A stretch of DNA of 38,299 bases from a virus: positions 1-38,299 of the IMG/VR virus record IMGVR_UViG_3300046004_001147. One strand, written 5' to 3'. The first letter of the stretch is position 1. Each line of letters opens with the position of its first letter. The notes under the pieces are model-generated. The model was not told where the DNA came from, made no database searches, and saw nothing but the letters and a program-made list of their open reading frames with translations. The translations under genes and the position numbers were made by a program. Below are positions 38,143-38,299 of the stretch, piece after piece.

Positions 38143-38299
38143 TTAGGAACCGTAGAGCGCCGCTTCCGCAGCCCGTCGCCTAATCAGGCCGTTCATTTTC
38201 TTGCCGTCATTATAGACCCACGACATGAAGGCTTCCTCCGCGCCGGGATAGTCACCGGCCTTGTGACGCTTCAGAAGCGTGGAATCGCCAAGTCCTTCG
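38143..38299 (-). CDS. 3' part of the lysozyme gene (second copy of its end)
   Basis: This is the remainder of the lysozyme gene that begins at 577, reached by joining the two ends of the window. Reading the minus strand from 38299, the frame is identical to the left-end copy over the repeated bases. It then continues through an RRAAEAALYGS tail to a TAA at 38143-38145. The codon at the junction is Arg in both copies, but the two bases just outside the repeat differ (GG at 1-2, CC at 38172-38173). Confidence 0.85.
   Translation of the reverse strand, partial: EGLGDSTLLKRHKAGDYPGAEEAFMSWVYNDGKKMNGLIRRRAAEAALYGS
38174..38299. repeat. terminal direct repeat, right copy (126 bp)
   Basis: This is an exact copy of 3-128. 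The unique genome length implied is about 38,171 bases. Confidence 0.95.

Noticed and set aside
1-38299. Integrase, lysogeny repressor, tRNA genes, CRISPR array, insertion sequences
   Set aside because: None found by reading both strands. No tyrosine or serine recombinase motif, no cloverleaf, no regularly spaced repeats and no transposase.

Overview
The window is the near-complete genome of a small tailed bacteriophage, most likely a short-tailed (podovirus-type) phage of an alphaproteobacterium. The phage assignment rests on a full set of packaging, head and tail genes: small and large terminase, portal, scaffold, major capsid, head-tail adaptor, tail hub, ejection-type proteins, fibre and tailspike. 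A lysis cassette and a recombination/replication module complete it. I see no tape-measure, sheath or tail-tube gene. No integrase or CI-like repressor is visible, so it looks obligately lytic, and no DNA polymerase is visible, so it probably uses the host replisome. The alphaproteobacterial host is an inference from GC-rich composition, gene content and GcrA-like small regulators; it is not proven. Bases 3-128 are repeated exactly at 38174-38299, so the map closes into a circle of about 38.17 kb and the lysozyme gene runs across the junction.

Layout. (1) Late genes fill the minus strand from about 22.9 kb leftwards to position 1 and continue across the junction to 37.4 kb. In transcription order: terS, terL, portal, two small proteins, scaffold, major capsid, a small putative decoration protein, a rho-independent terminator, a small protein, a glycosyltransferase-DUF115 fusion, a helical protein, a 26-residue micro-ORF, an FkbM methyltransferase, connector and tail proteins, a GNAT acetyltransferase, an S74-chaperone protein, two large putative ejection proteins, fibre, tailspike, then small membrane proteins/holin, lysozyme and the overlapping spanin pair Rz/Rz1. 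A sigma70-like promoter lies directly in front of terS. (2) A 541-residue ADP-ribosyltransferase-like protein (22979-24604) lies between the late and early minus-strand blocks. (3) A minus-strand early operon (24.7-27.9 kb) carries NinB, an SSB-tail protein, an ERF-type annealing protein and small unknowns. (4) A divergent promoter region (27.91-28.02 kb) separates it from (5) a plus-strand early operon (28.0-37.4 kb). This begins with RusA, an HNH nuclease, two related GcrA-like HTH proteins and a DNA adenine methyltransferase. It continues with a winged-helix replication initiator, a second replication-like protein encoded in an overlapping frame, and a PAPS-reductase-like protein. It ends with many small accessory proteins and a second DNA methyltransferase.

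How it works together. NinB, ERF, the SSB-like protein and RusA form a recombination set. The winged-helix protein probably opens an origin lying inside its own gene, as in lambda: GGGTGCA repeats, an inverted repeat and an AT-richer flank at 31.2-31.3 kb. Almost every gene overlaps the next by 1 to about 30 bases, usually through ATGA, GTGA or TGATG junctions, so translation is strongly coupled; this was used to correct several starts. The most unusual features are the virion-region sugar/methyl-transfer cassette, the GcrA-like pair coupled to an adenine methyltransferase, the ART-like protein at the early/late boundary, the long out-of-frame gene overlap at 31.4-31.7 kb, and several micro-genes.
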